64,000 nucleotides of DNA, from the NCBI GenBank assembly GCA_047972995.1, contig JBKEBD010000013.1, positions 1 through 64,000 on the forward strand. The letters are read 5' to 3'. A model generated the notes under the pieces. The model had not been told where the DNA came from. It worked only from the letters and a program-made list of their open reading frames with translations, and searched no databases. Positions 8,085-17,016 of the stretch are shown in pieces (position 1 is the stretch's first letter; every line of letters begins with the position of its first letter). This stretch comes from JBKEDC01 sp047972995. Lineage in GTDB: Bacteria; Bacteroidota; Bacteroidia; Bacteroidales; Prolixibacteraceae. The position numbers and the translations under genes are program-made.

Positions 8085-8591
8085 TTAGTTTGTTTTAAAC
8101 TTAAACTTTACGGTTGCTAATTCTTCGTTTGCTTTTACAATTTTGTCTTTCAATTCTTCTTTGAAGTCCACCATTTTGTTTGCCAAATCTTCATTGCCGA
8201 GCGCCATCATTTGCACGGCAAGAATAGCGGCGTTCATAGCGCCATCAATAGCCACAGTAGCTACCGGAATTCCAGGAGGCATTTGTGCAATAGCAAGCAA
8301 AGCATCCATGCCATCGAGGGACGATTTGATAGGCACGCCAATAACAGGCAAGGTGGTCATGGCAGCAATTACTCCGGGCAAATGTGCAGCCATGCCAGCA
8401 GCAGCAATAATTACCTGAATACCGCGCTCTTTAGCACCTTTGGCAAAAACTTCTACTTCGGCAGGAGTGCGGTGAGCCGAAAGGGCGTTGATTTCAAATG
8501 GAATTTCAAATTCATCGAGAACTTTGGCAGCTTTTTCCATCACCTTAAGGTCTGATGTGCTGCCCATGATAATACTTACAACTGGTTTCAT
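8085..8591 (-). CDS. purE: N5-carboxyaminoimidazole ribonucleotide mutase (class I PurE)
   Basis: A 168-residue enzyme of purine biosynthesis that moves the carboxyl group of N5-CAIR to give CAIR. The family motifs are IIMGSTSDLKVMEKAA (residues 7-22) for phosphate binding, NALSAHRTPAEV (about 35-46), and AAAGMAAHLPGVIAAMTTLPVIGVP (about 63-87) with the catalytic His. SLDGMDALLAIAQMPPGIPVATVAIDGAMNAA (about 91-122) follows. The SAHRTP form is that of class I mutases rather than class II carboxylases. It is a single gene transcribed towards dnaB. Confidence 0.95.
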   Translation of the reverse strand: MKPVVSIIMGSTSDLKVMEKAAKVLDEFEIPFEINALSAHRTPAEVEVFAKGAKERGIQVIIAAAGMAAHLPGVIAAMTTLPVIGVPIKSSLDGMDALLAIAQMPPGIPVATVAIDGAMNAAILAVQMMALGNEDLANKMVDFKEELKDKIVKANEELATVKFKFKTN

Positions 8592-8602
8592 GTGTCTATA
8601 AT

Positions 8603-8680
8603 ATTATGCAATAAGCTGTAAGCCGTGGGCTTGAGGCTTTTGCTGATTTAATCATTTTCTTGGCTTGCGTTGGCGCGCTA
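8603..8680. repeat. Dispersed intergenic repeat, copy A
   Basis: The block begins GCAATAAGCTGTAAGC (8608-8623) and continues with a variable middle, then CTTTTGCTGATTTAATCA (about 8637-8654) and a TTGGCTTGCGTTGGCGCGCT-like tail. The same order of blocks with substitutions and gaps occurs at 41815-41887. Both copies lie upstream of minus-strand genes (purE and ilvE). Confidence 0.6.
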
Positions 8681-8922
8681 AATTTTTTCTTTTTCAGCGC
8701 TATGCAAAAGAAACTAATATGTGGAAACTTTGCAAATGCAGTTGTAACTTTGCTTGATTGGGTGGGTTTGTTTGGTTGTTGGTGGCTGTAAATTTAACCA
8801 AAACCGCCACTCGCCGTTATATTCGCTTTTATAGTGTAACTACTCAATCCTACCTGTTCGTTAATTTAAGGTTTCCCACTACTTAGATGCTATTTAAATA
8901 AGCCTTGTAAATGTATTTTTAT

Positions 8923-8952
8923 TTTTCGCCACGCTCAATAATCTTATTTTTG
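8923..8952 (+). promoter_or_regulatory. Candidate promoter of sdhCAB
   Basis: TATTTTTG at 8945-8952 matches the Bacteroidota -7 consensus TAnnTTTG. A TTTTTC element ends about 17-18 bases upstream where the -33 TTTG is expected, so that half is imperfect. The position is about 135 bases before the sdhC start codon. Confidence 0.35.
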
Positions 8953-9086
8953 TGGAGTAGTTTTAAATGCTAAATATGAGGTGTCGTGCGCTAAGTGTTG
9001 GTGTGGCACGCAAAGCATTTGGTTGCCGAATAATGAAGCAACTTAAGCAAGCAAACAAATTAATTTTTTAATAAATAGTTATTCTT

Positions 9087-9737
9087 ATGAGCAATTTTTG
9101 TAGCTCCTCTATTGGGAGGAAGTTCTTTATGAGTATCACAGGATTATTCCTGATGGTATTCCTGCTTATGCACATGTCAATCAACTTATTCATTATCTTC
9201 GACAAGAGCGGAGAATTGTATAATGAAGCGGTGCATTTTATGAGCACAAACCCACTGATCAAGATTATGGAACCCGTGCTAGCCCTAGGCTTTATTGTGC
9301 ACATCATTTGGGGATTCATAATTGAATTGAAAAACATGAAAGCACGCCCAGCAAAATACACTGAGCGCAAAGCTGCAGGTTCTTGCATCTCGCGCAATAT
9401 GTTTATTTTAGGTGCTATGGTTTTGGTGTTCATCGGTCTTCACATGTTCCAATTCTTGGTGCCTGTGAAAACAGCTCACTTTGGTGGCGATGAAACTTTC
9501 AGCGCATTCCACATGGTGGTGAGTACATTCCAACAACCTGTGTTTGCTTGTCTTTATGTGTTGGCAGCCATTTTGGTGTCATTGCACATTACACATGGTT
9601 TCTGGAGTGCATTCCAAACTATTGGTTTCAGCAACAAACAATGGGAGCGCCGTTTGAAATGTTTCGCTAGCATTTATGCCGTGATTATTGCGCTCGGATT
9701 CTGTATTATCCCAATCATGGTATTACTAACTTTCTAA
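9087..9737 (+). CDS. sdhC: Succinate dehydrogenase/fumarate reductase cytochrome b subunit (b558 family)
   Basis: A 216-residue membrane anchor with five hydrophobic segments (about residues 14-34, 57-77, 108-130, 150-172, 190-214). It is typical of the single-subunit, di-heme anchors of type B succinate:quinone oxidoreductases. Candidate heme-ligand histidines are in LLMHMSINLF, IVHIIWG, GLHMFQF and SLHITHGFW. It would pass electrons between the Sdh soluble subunits and menaquinone. It is the first gene of an operon, 19 bases before sdhA. Whether the complex runs as succinate dehydrogenase or fumarate reductase cannot be decided from sequence. Confidence 0.93.
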   Translation: MSNFCSSSIGRKFFMSITGLFLMVFLLMHMSINLFIIFDKSGELYNEAVHFMSTNPLIKIMEPVLALGFIVHIIWGFIIELKNMKARPAKYTERKAAGSCISRNMFILGAMVLVFIGLHMFQFLVPVKTAHFGGDETFSAFHMVVSTFQQPVFACLYVLAAILVSLHITHGFWSAFQTIGFSNKQWERRLKCFASIYAVIIALGFCIIPIMVLLTF

Positions 9738-9756
9738 TCTTTATCCATAGTATATT

Positions 9757-11700
9757 ATGAGTACATTAGATGCAAAAATTCCACAAGGGCCATTAGCCCA
9801 AAAGTGGACTAACTATAGAAATCACCAAAAATTGGTGAACCCTGCCAACAAACGTAAACTCGATGTTATCGTGGTGGGTACAGGTTTGGCAGGTGGCGCA
9901 GCCGCTGCTTCTCTTGGTGAAATGGGTTTCAATGTGAAAAACTTCACCATTCAAGATTCTCCCCGTCGTGCGCACTCTATTGCAGCACAAGGAGGTATCA
10001 ACGCCGCAAAAAACTATCCTAACGATGGTGACTCGGTGTATAACCTATATTACGACACCATCAAAGGTGGTGACTACCGCGCTCGTGAAGCTAACGTTCA
10101 TCGTTTGGCTGAGGTGTCAAATAGCATCATCGACCAATGTGTGGCGCAAGGTGTTCCTTTCGCTCGCGAATATGGTGGCTACCTAGACAACCGTTCATTC
10201 GGTGGTGCGCAAGTAAGCCGTACGTTCTATGCTAAAGGTCAAACCGGTCAGCAATTGTTGCTAGGTGCTTATCAGGCATTGATGCGTCAAGTGAACGCAG
10301 GAACAGTACAACTATTCACTCGCACAGAGTTGGTTGACATCGTGATTGTTGATGGCAAAGCTCGTGGTATTATCTCTCGCGACTTGGTGACAGGTAAACT
10401 AGAGCGTCATTTCGGCCATGCCGTTGTGTTGGCAACAGGTGGATACGGAAACGCTTTCTTCCTTTCAACCAACGCTATGGGTTCAAACGGTTCGGCTCTA
10501 ATTAAAGCCTACAACCACGGAGCGAAATTCGCTAACCCATGTTACGCACAAATTCACCCAACTTGTATTCCAGTGCACGGAGAGTTCCAATCGAAATTGA
10601 CTTTGATGTCGGAATCATTGCGTAATGATGGTCGTATTTGGGTGCCTAAAAAGAAAGAAGATGCGGAAGCAATCCGTGCAGGAAAATTGAAACCTACACA
10701 AATTGCAGAAGAAGATAGAGACTACTACTTGGAGCGTCGTTACCCTGCATTCGGTAACCTTGTGCCTCGCGACGTAGCTTCTCGTGCAGCTAAAGAACGT
10801 TGCGATGCCGGTTTCGGTGTGAACAACACAGGTTTGGCGGTTTACCTTGATTTCTCAACAGCTATCGCTCGATTGGGTAAAAACGTAATCGAAGCTCGCT
10901 ATGGCAACTTGTTCCAAATGTATGAGAAAATTGTGGATGAAAATCCATATGAAACTCCAATGATGATTTATCCTGCTATTCACTATACCATGGGTGGTCT
11001 TTGGGTGGATTATGAATTGCAAACTAACATCCCCGGATTGTTCGCCGCTGGTGAAGCTAACTTCTCAGATCACGGTGCTAACCGCCTAGGTGCTTCGGCA
11101 TTGATGCAGGGTTTGGCTGATGGTTACTTCGTGCTTCCTTACACTATTCAAAACTACTTGGCAAACGAAATTCGCACGCCACGTATGGATGTGAACAAAG
11201 AAAAAGCTTTCGCAGAAGCCGAAAAAACTGTGGAAGATCGTTTCAAAAGAATCTTCGCTATCCAAGGAAAACGCTCGGTTGATTCTATTCACAAAGAATT
11301 AGGATTAGTGATGTGGGATTTCGTGGGTATGGCTCGTACTAAAGCAAGCTTGGAGAAAGCTATCGTGCGCATCGAAGAAATCAGAAAAGAATTCTGGAGC
11401 AACGTGCGAGTGCCAGGTTCAATGGACGGCATGAACGTAGAGCTTGAAAAAGCTTCTCGCTTAGCCGACTTCATTGAAGTGGGTAAACTAATGGCTTACG
11501 ACGCTTTGAACCGCGAAGAAAGCTGTGGTGGTCACTTCCGTGAGGAATTCCAAACAGAAGAGGGTGAAGCAATGCGTCAAGATGATAAATTTGCTTTCGT
11601 GGCAGCTTGGGGTTATGAAGGCGATGAAGCAGCGCCTAGCTTAACCAAAGAAGACCTCGTGTATGAAGAAACTGTAATGCTTCAACGTAACTACAAATAG
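9757..11700 (+). CDS. sdhA: Succinate dehydrogenase/fumarate reductase flavoprotein subunit
   Basis: A 647-residue FAD subunit that interconverts succinate and fumarate. The dinucleotide-binding motif is VIVVGTGLAGGAAAASL (about residues 37-53). His73 in RRAHSIAAQGGINAA is the expected covalent FAD attachment residue. Catalytic-site blocks are HPTCIPVHGEF (about 268-278) and the C-terminal capping region HYTMGGLWVDYE, with AGEANFSDHGANRLGASALMQGLADG following. Length matches type B flavoproteins, which are longer than the proteobacterial SdhA. It sits between sdhC and sdhB with gaps of about 20 bases, and all three are clearly one operon. Confidence 0.96.
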   Translation: MSTLDAKIPQGPLAQKWTNYRNHQKLVNPANKRKLDVIVVGTGLAGGAAAASLGEMGFNVKNFTIQDSPRRAHSIAAQGGINAAKNYPNDGDSVYNLYYDTIKGGDYRAREANVHRLAEVSNSIIDQCVAQGVPFAREYGGYLDNRSFGGAQVSRTFYAKGQTGQQLLLGAYQALMRQVNAGTVQLFTRTELVDIVIVDGKARGIISRDLVTGKLERHFGHAVVLATGGYGNAFFLSTNAMGSNGSALIKAYNHGAKFANPCYAQIHPTCIPVHGEFQSKLTLMSESLRNDGRIWVPKKKEDAEAIRAGKLKPTQIAEEDRDYYLERRYPAFGNLVPRDVASRAAKERCDAGFGVNNTGLAVYLDFSTAIARLGKNVIEARYGNLFQMYEKIVDENPYETPMMIYPAIHYTMGGLWVDYELQTNIPGLFAAGEANFSDHGANRLGASALMQGLADGYFVLPYTIQNYLANEIRTPRMDVNKEKAFAEAEKTVEDRFKRIFAIQGKRSVDSIHKELGLVMWDFVGMARTKASLEKAIVRIEEIRKEFWSNVRVPGSMDGMNVELEKASRLADFIEVGKLMAYDALNREESCGGHFREEFQTEEGEAMRQDDKFAFVAAWGYEGDEAAPSLTKEDLVYEETVMLQRNYK

Positions 11701-11720
11701 TAGAAAAGGAGATTATTATC

Positions 11721-12479
11721 ATGGAGAAAATATTGAAAAATCTTAAGATAAAAGTTTGGCGTCAGAATGGTCCTAAAGACAAAGGTGCTTTCCAAACATA
11801 CACTTTGCCTGAGGTAACCACTGATAGCTCGTTCCTAGAGATGATGGACATCTTGAACGAACAATTGATTAACGAAGGTCAAGAGCCTATCGCATTCGAC
11901 CACGACTGTCGTGAAGGCATCTGCGGTATGTGTTCGTTGTACATCAATGGTCGTCCTCACGGACCAGACGATTTGGTGACTACTTGCCAATTGCACATGC
12001 GTAAATTCAACGATGGCGAAACCATTACTATCGAGCCTTGGCGTGCTACAGGTTTCCCTGTAATCAAAGACTTGATGGTTGACCGTTCGGCATTCGATAA
12101 AATTATTGCTGCAGGTGGTTATGTGTCGGTTTCAACAGGTGGTGTGCCCGATGCTAACGCAATTCCAATTTCAAAAGTAGCAGCCGATGAAGCTATGGAC
12201 GCTGCATCATGTATTGGTTGTGGAGCTTGTGTGGCAGCTTGTAAAAACGCTTCGGCGATGTTGTTTGTTTCTGCAAAAGTTTCTCAATTGGCACTCTTGC
12301 CACAAGGGAAAGTGGAAGCTAAGCGCCGTGCCATCAACATGGTTTCAAAAATGGATGAGTTGGGTTTCGGTGGCTGTACGAACACCAAAGCGTGTGAGGC
12401 AGAATGTCCAAAAGGCGTTTCAATCACCAACATCGCTCGTTTGAACCGTGAGTATTTGAAAGCAAAATTCTCTGAATAG
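11721..12479 (+). CDS. sdhB: Succinate dehydrogenase/fumarate reductase iron-sulfur subunit
   Basis: A 252-residue subunit carrying three iron-sulfur clusters between the flavin and the membrane anchor. The [2Fe-2S] cysteines are Cys63, Cys68 and Cys71 (CREGICGMC) plus Cys89. Cys164, Cys167, Cys170 and Cys174 (CIGCGACVAAC) with Cys219, Cys225 and Cys229 ligate the [4Fe-4S] and [3Fe-4S] clusters. It is the last gene of sdhCAB, and a hairpin terminator follows after about 30 bases. Confidence 0.96.
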   Translation: MEKILKNLKIKVWRQNGPKDKGAFQTYTLPEVTTDSSFLEMMDILNEQLINEGQEPIAFDHDCREGICGMCSLYINGRPHGPDDLVTTCQLHMRKFNDGETITIEPWRATGFPVIKDLMVDRSAFDKIIAAGGYVSVSTGGVPDANAIPISKVAADEAMDAASCIGCGACVAACKNASAMLFVSAKVSQLALLPQGKVEAKRRAINMVSKMDELGFGGCTNTKACEAECPKGVSITNIARLNREYLKAKFSE

Positions 12480-12508
12480 TCGATACGACTCAGAAATTAA
12501 ATAAAAAA

Positions 12509-12540
12509 ATGCCACTCCAATCTGGGGTGGCATATTTTTT
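12509..12540 (+). terminator. Terminator of the sdhCAB operon
   Basis: ATGCCACTCC (12509-12518) pairs with GGGGTGGCAT (12524-12533) around a short AATCT loop and is followed by a run of T. It lies about 30 bases after the sdhB stop codon. Confidence 0.85.
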
Positions 12541-12779
12541 GTTCTATGTCTTTTGTAGTGGGTAATTTTCCCATCGGGCTTCAATCTTAATGATTTAGAT
12601 TAATCCCCTACGAGAAATTGTGGTGTGAATATCTTTATGCTATTAAGATTGGCGAAGTATTTACACACCAAACGTTATATAGCTGTTTTTCGGCAAAAAC
12701 AGTGCTGAATTTTCAGAGAAAAAACACGATTCGCGAGCCGCTGTATCAAACATGCTACCCACTATATTTGGCATAGAAC
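12541..12779. mobile_element. 239-bp element with 24-bp terminal inverted repeats (MITE-like or invertible)
   Basis: The left end 12541-12564 (GTTCTATG then TAGTGGGTA) is the imperfect reverse complement of the right end 12756-12779 (TACCCACTA then CATAGAAC), 19 of 24 positions by my alignment and with identical spacing. Internal inverted pairs add to this: AATCTTAAT (12583-12591) with ATTAAGATT (12642-12650), GGTGTG (12622-12627) with CACACC (12664-12669), and the tight hairpin CTGTTTTT-cggc-AAAAACAG (12683-12702). It holds no reading frame of note. It could be a miniature transposable element, an invertible segment or a structured RNA, and sequence alone does not decide. Confidence 0.5.
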
Positions 12780-12884
12780 CCTTTTTTTGAAAATATTTTT
12801 TGGAGTGAAAGTTGGGTTGAGGATGAGATGTAATGCTATCGAAAGTCTTTCCAAATTTCCCCTACTTACTTTCTCGGGGAGTTC

Positions 12885-12901
12885 CCCCAATAAATAGGGA
12901 T
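12885..12901 (+). promoter_or_regulatory. 17-bp palindromic motif, copy 1 (upstream of the TonB receptor)
   Basis: CCCCAATAAATAGGGAT. It is the first of three copies of YCCCWAYAAATRGGGAT in the window. It starts a roughly 48-base duplicated segment whose second half lacks a good -7 box here, so it may be a decayed promoter copy or an auxiliary operator. Confidence 0.45.
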
Positions 12902-12981
12902 TACATGACTTCGACAATATCATTCCTGTAGTTAAATTATTACTGCATCACCGGTTGCCTATCTGCTCCCCGACAGAAAAA

Positions 12982-13028
12982 CCCCAACAAATGGGGATTG
13001 TAGGACTTTGTTTATGTCATTACCTTTG
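12982..13028 (+). promoter_or_regulatory. Promoter with 17-bp motif (copy 2) of the TonB receptor operon
   Basis: The motif CCCCAACAAATGGGGAT occupies 12982-12998. TTG at 12998-13000 and TACCTTTG at 13021-13028 (20-base spacing) form a Bacteroidota-type promoter, so the motif abuts the -33 element. The motif ends 22 bases before the -7 box, almost the same as in the convergent ABC operon promoter. Confidence 0.6.
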
Positions 13029-13040
13029 CGAAAAACTATA

Positions 13041-15998
13041 ATGCGAATGTTTGCTCGCTTTTATTTATCGTTTGTTATACTCCTGCTCTGCTCCATAGCG
13101 CATGCTCAGGCATTTTTTGGTGTAATCAGAGATGCTGAAACTAAGTTGCCGGTAGAATATGCCTACATAATGACTGTCAACAAAAGCCTGTGGGCAATGA
13201 CCGATGAAGATGGGAAATTCAAACTGAATTCTATCCCCAATGGAAAGACTGAGTTAGAAATTTGCTGCTTGGGATATGCCAAAAAGACGATCACCCTCAT
13301 GGATGGGAAAGCTGACGCTGAAAACAATGTCTTCTTTCTGAGAAAAGATAATCTTTCCCTGAGTGAAGTGGTGATTACTGCCACCAAAAACGAAAAAGAC
13401 ATTGACAATTCCTTCACCATTGACCGAAATGCTATCAATCAAACGCTAGCCGTCGATTTTTCCTCGTTGCTGTCCTTAATGCCAGGCGAGCAAACATCTT
13501 CATTTCAAACGCTCAACTCGGTTCAAAGGATAGCCATCCGCAGCGGAGGAGCTGGCGAGCTTGACAATCCCGACTATGGCACAGCCATTGAAATCGACGG
13601 GGTGCGGCTTTCCAACAACTCGGCTTTCAACACCCAGTCGCAAGATGGTGTTGATGGCATCGACACGAGAAACATCGGCATATCAAATATTGAATCGGTA
13701 GAGATTATCTCGGGCTTGCCCTCGGTGGAGTATGGCGATTTAAATGCCGGACTGGTGAAAATAAACACCAAAAAGGGAAAGTCGCCTCTTCAAGTGGAGC
13801 TCACCACCAAACCGATGATTAAATCTTTTGGCATCAGCAAAGGGTTCGACTTGCCCAACAGCAAAGGACAGCTTAACCTTTCTGCCGAGCGCACCGCTTC
13901 TATTGCCAACAGAGCTTCACCATATGACACCTACCATCGAAACAATTTGGGAGTTACTTATCGCCGACAATTCAACCGCGCTTCGCCCATAGTGCTCACC
14001 AGTGGAGTATCGGGAAACTTTGGCGGCAGAAACACCGAATCTGACCCCGATGCTTTCACCGACACTTACAGCAAATACAGCGATGCCAACCTCAGAGCCT
14101 ATGCCAGCATGGATTGGGCGGTGAATAAGAAGTGGCTCGCAAACCTTCAACTTTCGACATCGTTGAACTACACCAACAAAACAGCGGAGGTCAAAAGCAA
14201 CAAATCATCGGCATCCGCCACAGCCTCCATACATACCACCGATGAGGGCTATCTGCTCATGAGCAATTACGATGATGACACATCGGCTCCCATCTATGCC
14301 ATCCCTGCTGGCTATTGGTATGAAACAGCCATCAACGAAGAGAAGCCATTTTCAGCGAACGTCAAGCTAAAAGCCAGTTGGAATCAGCAGCACCAACAAT
14401 TGTACAACCATTTCACCTTGGGAGCTGAGCTGAACCACAACAAAAACCTAGGAACCGGATTGCGCTATGCCGATGAACGCTACGCTCCCACCTATCGCCC
14501 CTTTGATTACAGCGAGCAGCCCGCCGTGAATACGTGGGCACTGTTTGCCGAAGATAAACTGTCCTTTCCGTTCCTTGGAAAAGATTTGGAAATCCGCGCA
14601 GGCATGCGTCTAGATATAAACACCATTAATGGCTCAATATATGGAAACGTTTCGGCACTATCGCCTCGTGTGAACGCCATGTATAAACTGATTGACAACA
14701 GGAATGGCACAGTGAAGAAGCTCAACCTGAATGCCAGTTTTGGCGATGCCATCAAACTGCCCTCATCGGCTGTGCTATTCCCTTCGCCTACTTATCGCAA
14801 CATTCAAACCTTTGCTTCTCCCACCTATTCCGATGGAACGGTCTATTATGGCTATTACACCAGCGTTGCCACTCCCACATACAATCAAAACTTAGCGTGG
14901 CAGCGAAGCCGTAAAGGAGAAATAGGTTTGGATATGACCATCAAGAAAACGAAGGTTTCACTCACCGCCTATATCAACAGAACATTTAACCCCTATAAAT
15001 ATGAAACCAACTACACTCCGCTTTCCTATAAACTTACCACTCAAAGTGCGCTCAATGATTTAGATATCCCGATCAACGACAGATACTATTCCATAGATAA
15101 TGAAAGCGGAATTGTTACGGCACACGACCAAACAGGCAAATTGGAAAGTCAAGACTTGGCGTACACCACCCGAAACACCTATCAAGGACGGACAAGCTAT
15201 GCCAATGGCTCACCAGTGGGGCGGAGAGGTTTGGAATGGGTGGTTGACTTTGGCAAGATTGAAAGCCTGAAAACATCGGTGCGCCTAGACGGGAAATATT
15301 ATCACTACAAAGGATGGGATGAAACCATTGAAGCCGACCTGGCTTCGAGTGGAAATATGGCCAATGGCGAACCTTATAAATATGTAGGCTACTATGTAGG
15401 TGGAAATGCTTATTCTAATGGAACGGAGAGCAAAAGGCTTGCTAACAATTTCACCCTAACTACTCACATTCCTGAAGTGCGCATGATTGTTTCCTTGCGT
15501 GTGGAAGCTACATTTCTCAACACAAGCCAACGACTAAGCGAATATAGCCAAGGGACACGAAGCTATGTGCTCGATTCAAACGCCGATTACTTCCCTTCGG
15601 AAACTTCAACGGGCAGCATATATGATGGCGATGTGCCCATGGCTACATATCCGCTTTATTATACTAGCTTGGACGACCCCAACGCGCAAATACCATTTAT
15701 GGAAACTTTCCGTTGGGCTTATGAGAACGACAAAGAACTATACAACGAGCTAGCCAAGATGGTGAAGAAACCTACCTACACTTATTGGATGAACAAGCAA
15801 AGCTACTCCCCCTATTACTCGGCAAACATATCGGTAACCAAAGAGATTGGCGATAAGATGTCGGTGTCATTCAATGCACAGAACTTTACCAGCAGAACAG
15901 CCACGATAAAAGAATCGCAAACCGATACTGAAGAATCATTATTCAATAGTATGATTCCGCCATTCTATTACGGCTTATCATTAAGGGTGAAACTGTAA
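13041..15998 (+). CDS. TonB-dependent receptor with CarboxypepD_reg-like N-terminal domain
   Basis: A 985-residue outer-membrane receptor for energised uptake of a ligand across the outer membrane. A signal peptide (MRMFARFYLSFVILLLCSIAHAQ) is followed by a CarboxypepD_reg-like domain (about residues 24-108, GVIRDAETKLPVEYAYI). The plug follows (about 115-240; LSEVVITATKNEKDI as TonB-box region, then VESVEIISGLPSVEYGDLNAGLVKI-type sequence), and then a long beta-barrel ending FYYGLSLRVKL with the expected aromatic/charged C-terminus. The frame also opens upstream at a TTG (13008), but ATG 13041 gives a clean signal peptide and lies beyond the promoter. With the DUF4876-like lipoprotein and DUF6850-like barrel downstream it resembles loci linked to iron or heme supply, such as P. 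gingivalis PG1019-PG1020. The substrate is inferred, not shown. Confidence 0.9.
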   Translation: MRMFARFYLSFVILLLCSIAHAQAFFGVIRDAETKLPVEYAYIMTVNKSLWAMTDEDGKFKLNSIPNGKTELEICCLGYAKKTITLMDGKADAENNVFFLRKDNLSLSEVVITATKNEKDIDNSFTIDRNAINQTLAVDFSSLLSLMPGEQTSSFQTLNSVQRIAIRSGGAGELDNPDYGTAIEIDGVRLSNNSAFNTQSQDGVDGIDTRNIGISNIESVEIISGLPSVEYGDLNAGLVKINTKKGKSPLQVELTTKPMIKSFGISKGFDLPNSKGQLNLSAERTASIANRASPYDTYHRNNLGVTYRRQFNRASPIVLTSGVSGNFGGRNTESDPDAFTDTYSKYSDANLRAYASMDWAVNKKWLANLQLSTSLNYTNKTAEVKSNKSSASATASIHTTDEGYLLMSNYDDDTSAPIYAIPAGYWYETAINEEKPFSANVKLKASWNQQHQQLYNHFTLGAELNHNKNLGTGLRYADERYAPTYRPFDYSEQPAVNTWALFAEDKLSFPFLGKDLEIRAGMRLDINTINGSIYGNVSALSPRVNAMYKLIDNRNGTVKKLNLNASFGDAIKLPSSAVLFPSPTYRNIQTFASPTYSDGTVYYGYYTSVATPTYNQNLAWQRSRKGEIGLDMTIKKTKVSLTAYINRTFNPYKYETNYTPLSYKLTTQSALNDLDIPINDRYYSIDNESGIVTAHDQTGKLESQDLAYTTRNTYQGRTSYANGSPVGRRGLEWVVDFGKIESLKTSVRLDGKYYHYKGWDETIEADLASSGNMANGEPYKYVGYYVGGNAYSNGTESKRLANNFTLTTHIPEVRMIVSLRVEATFLNTSQRLSEYSQGTRSYVLDSNADYFPSETSTGSIYDGDVPMATYPLYYTSLDDPNAQIPFMETFRWAYENDKELYNELAKMVKKPTYTYWMNKQSYSPYYSANISVTKEIGDKMSVSFNAQNFTSRTATIKESQTDTEESLFNSMIPPFYYGLSLRVKL

Positions 15999-16062
15999 GG
16001 GTATACAAACAAGATTAATGCTGAAAAACAAATTTAGAATCCGTTTTTAAAAAAAATAAACA

Positions 16063-16794
16063 ATGAACAGGCGATCATTTTTAAGAACAATGGGGCTAGG
16101 CTCTATTGGTTTAGCTAGCATAGGATACTTAATGGCTAACAATAACTTTTTAACACAAAGTGTTGTTAATCAGCTTCAGGCAGAAGAACTAAAGAGTGCT
16201 TTAACGAAATACATTAATCGCTATTTTAAAGGAGAATTATTTGTCCCCAATGGACCCTTATCAAGTGGTGTTATAACAGCTGTTAGTAGGTTTGAAATTG
16301 AGCCTGTAATTGAAAAAAATAACATATTTGATTTTGCAGATTTGGTAATTGAGCAATGTAAAAAAAAAGGGTTTGATGCTACAAGTCTCAGATCTGGGAT
16401 AATACCCACAGGAATGACGGTTAGTTCGAATGGCTATCAAATAAGAACATCAGAGACAATGTATAGCAACAAAATAGAAGGATTAAAAGATTATGATGCC
16501 TTGATGAGGTGCCATAATCCCATTGTTATTAAAACAACATTACCGCCAAATGAATGGAATGCAATAAGTGATTTCAAAAAAACATTTGAAAATGATCTGA
16601 TTACTATCTTTCGGGATAAGAAAAGTAAAATGACAATCTCAAAATCATTAAAAGAACAGCAAACACCAATGAAAATATTAGGGATCAATCCAGGTGTTGC
16701 TTTTGCTCCCAATCAAAATATCCGATTTCCAATATCTTATGATGTTATCGAGACATATCTAAAAGAATCATTTTTTAATACAATTACAAATTAA
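16063..16794 (+). CDS. Tat-signal protein of unknown function
   Basis: A 243-residue protein that I do not recognise. The N-terminus MNRRSFLRTMGLGSIGLASIGYLM carries a twin-arginine motif (RRSFLR) and a short hydrophobic stretch, so export through the Tat system is likely. The mature part is lysine- and isoleucine-rich and has no obvious cofactor motif and only two cysteines (in EQCKKKGF and LMRCHN). It precedes a 2x[4Fe-4S] ferredoxin gene by three bases, which suggests a redox role or a redox partner, because Tat cargo is often cofactor-loaded before export. The DNA is visibly more AT-rich than the flanking receptor genes, a hint of separate origin. Confidence 0.7.
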   Translation: MNRRSFLRTMGLGSIGLASIGYLMANNNFLTQSVVNQLQAEELKSALTKYINRYFKGELFVPNGPLSSGVITAVSRFEIEPVIEKNNIFDFADLVIEQCKKKGFDATSLRSGIIPTGMTVSSNGYQIRTSETMYSNKIEGLKDYDALMRCHNPIVIKTTLPPNEWNAISDFKKTFENDLITIFRDKKSKMTISKSLKEQQTPMKILGINPGVAFAPNQNIRFPISYDVIETYLKESFFNTITN

Positions 16795-16797
16795 GTT

Positions 16798-17004
16798 ATG
16801 ATAAGTACAAAAGAACAAAACTGTCATCCGTATATAGATCCAGATACATGCATTTGGTGTGGAGTATGTGAGGATGTCTGTCCTGTAGAAGCAATAAAAA
16901 TTCATGCAGAAGATAATTACACTATACTTTGGTACGAGTGTATTTGCTGTTGGGAATGTAAGCATGTGTGCCCTGTTGATGCCATTCGTGATATAAATGA
17001 TTAG
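16798..17004 (+). CDS. 2x[4Fe-4S] ferredoxin
   Basis: A 68-residue ferredoxin with two complete cluster motifs, CIWCGVCEDVCPVEAI (about residues 18-33) and CICCWECKHVCPVDAI (about 48-63). Each has C-x2-C-x2-C-x3-C-P spacing. The second motif has an additional cysteine. It has no signal peptide and should act in the cytoplasm, unless it is carried by a Tat partner. It is tightly linked to the upstream Tat-signal gene and to the receptor gene 12 bases downstream. An electron-transfer protein inside an outer-membrane receptor operon is unusual and may point to reduction of a metal or organic ligand. Confidence 0.92.
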   Translation: MISTKEQNCHPYIDPDTCIWCGVCEDVCPVEAIKIHAEDNYTILWYECICCWECKHVCPVDAIRDIND

Positions 17005-17016
17005 AGATAAGTTGGC

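Larger units (their letters stand above)
8592..9086. other. Divergent intergenic region purE / sdhC
   Basis: This 495-base stretch holds no convincing gene. It contains a copy of a dispersed repeat (about 8603-8680) and, nearer to sdhC, a TAnnTTTG-type -7 box. The leader from that box to the sdhC start is about 135 bases, long enough for 5' regulation, but I see no known riboswitch in it. Confidence 0.5.
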
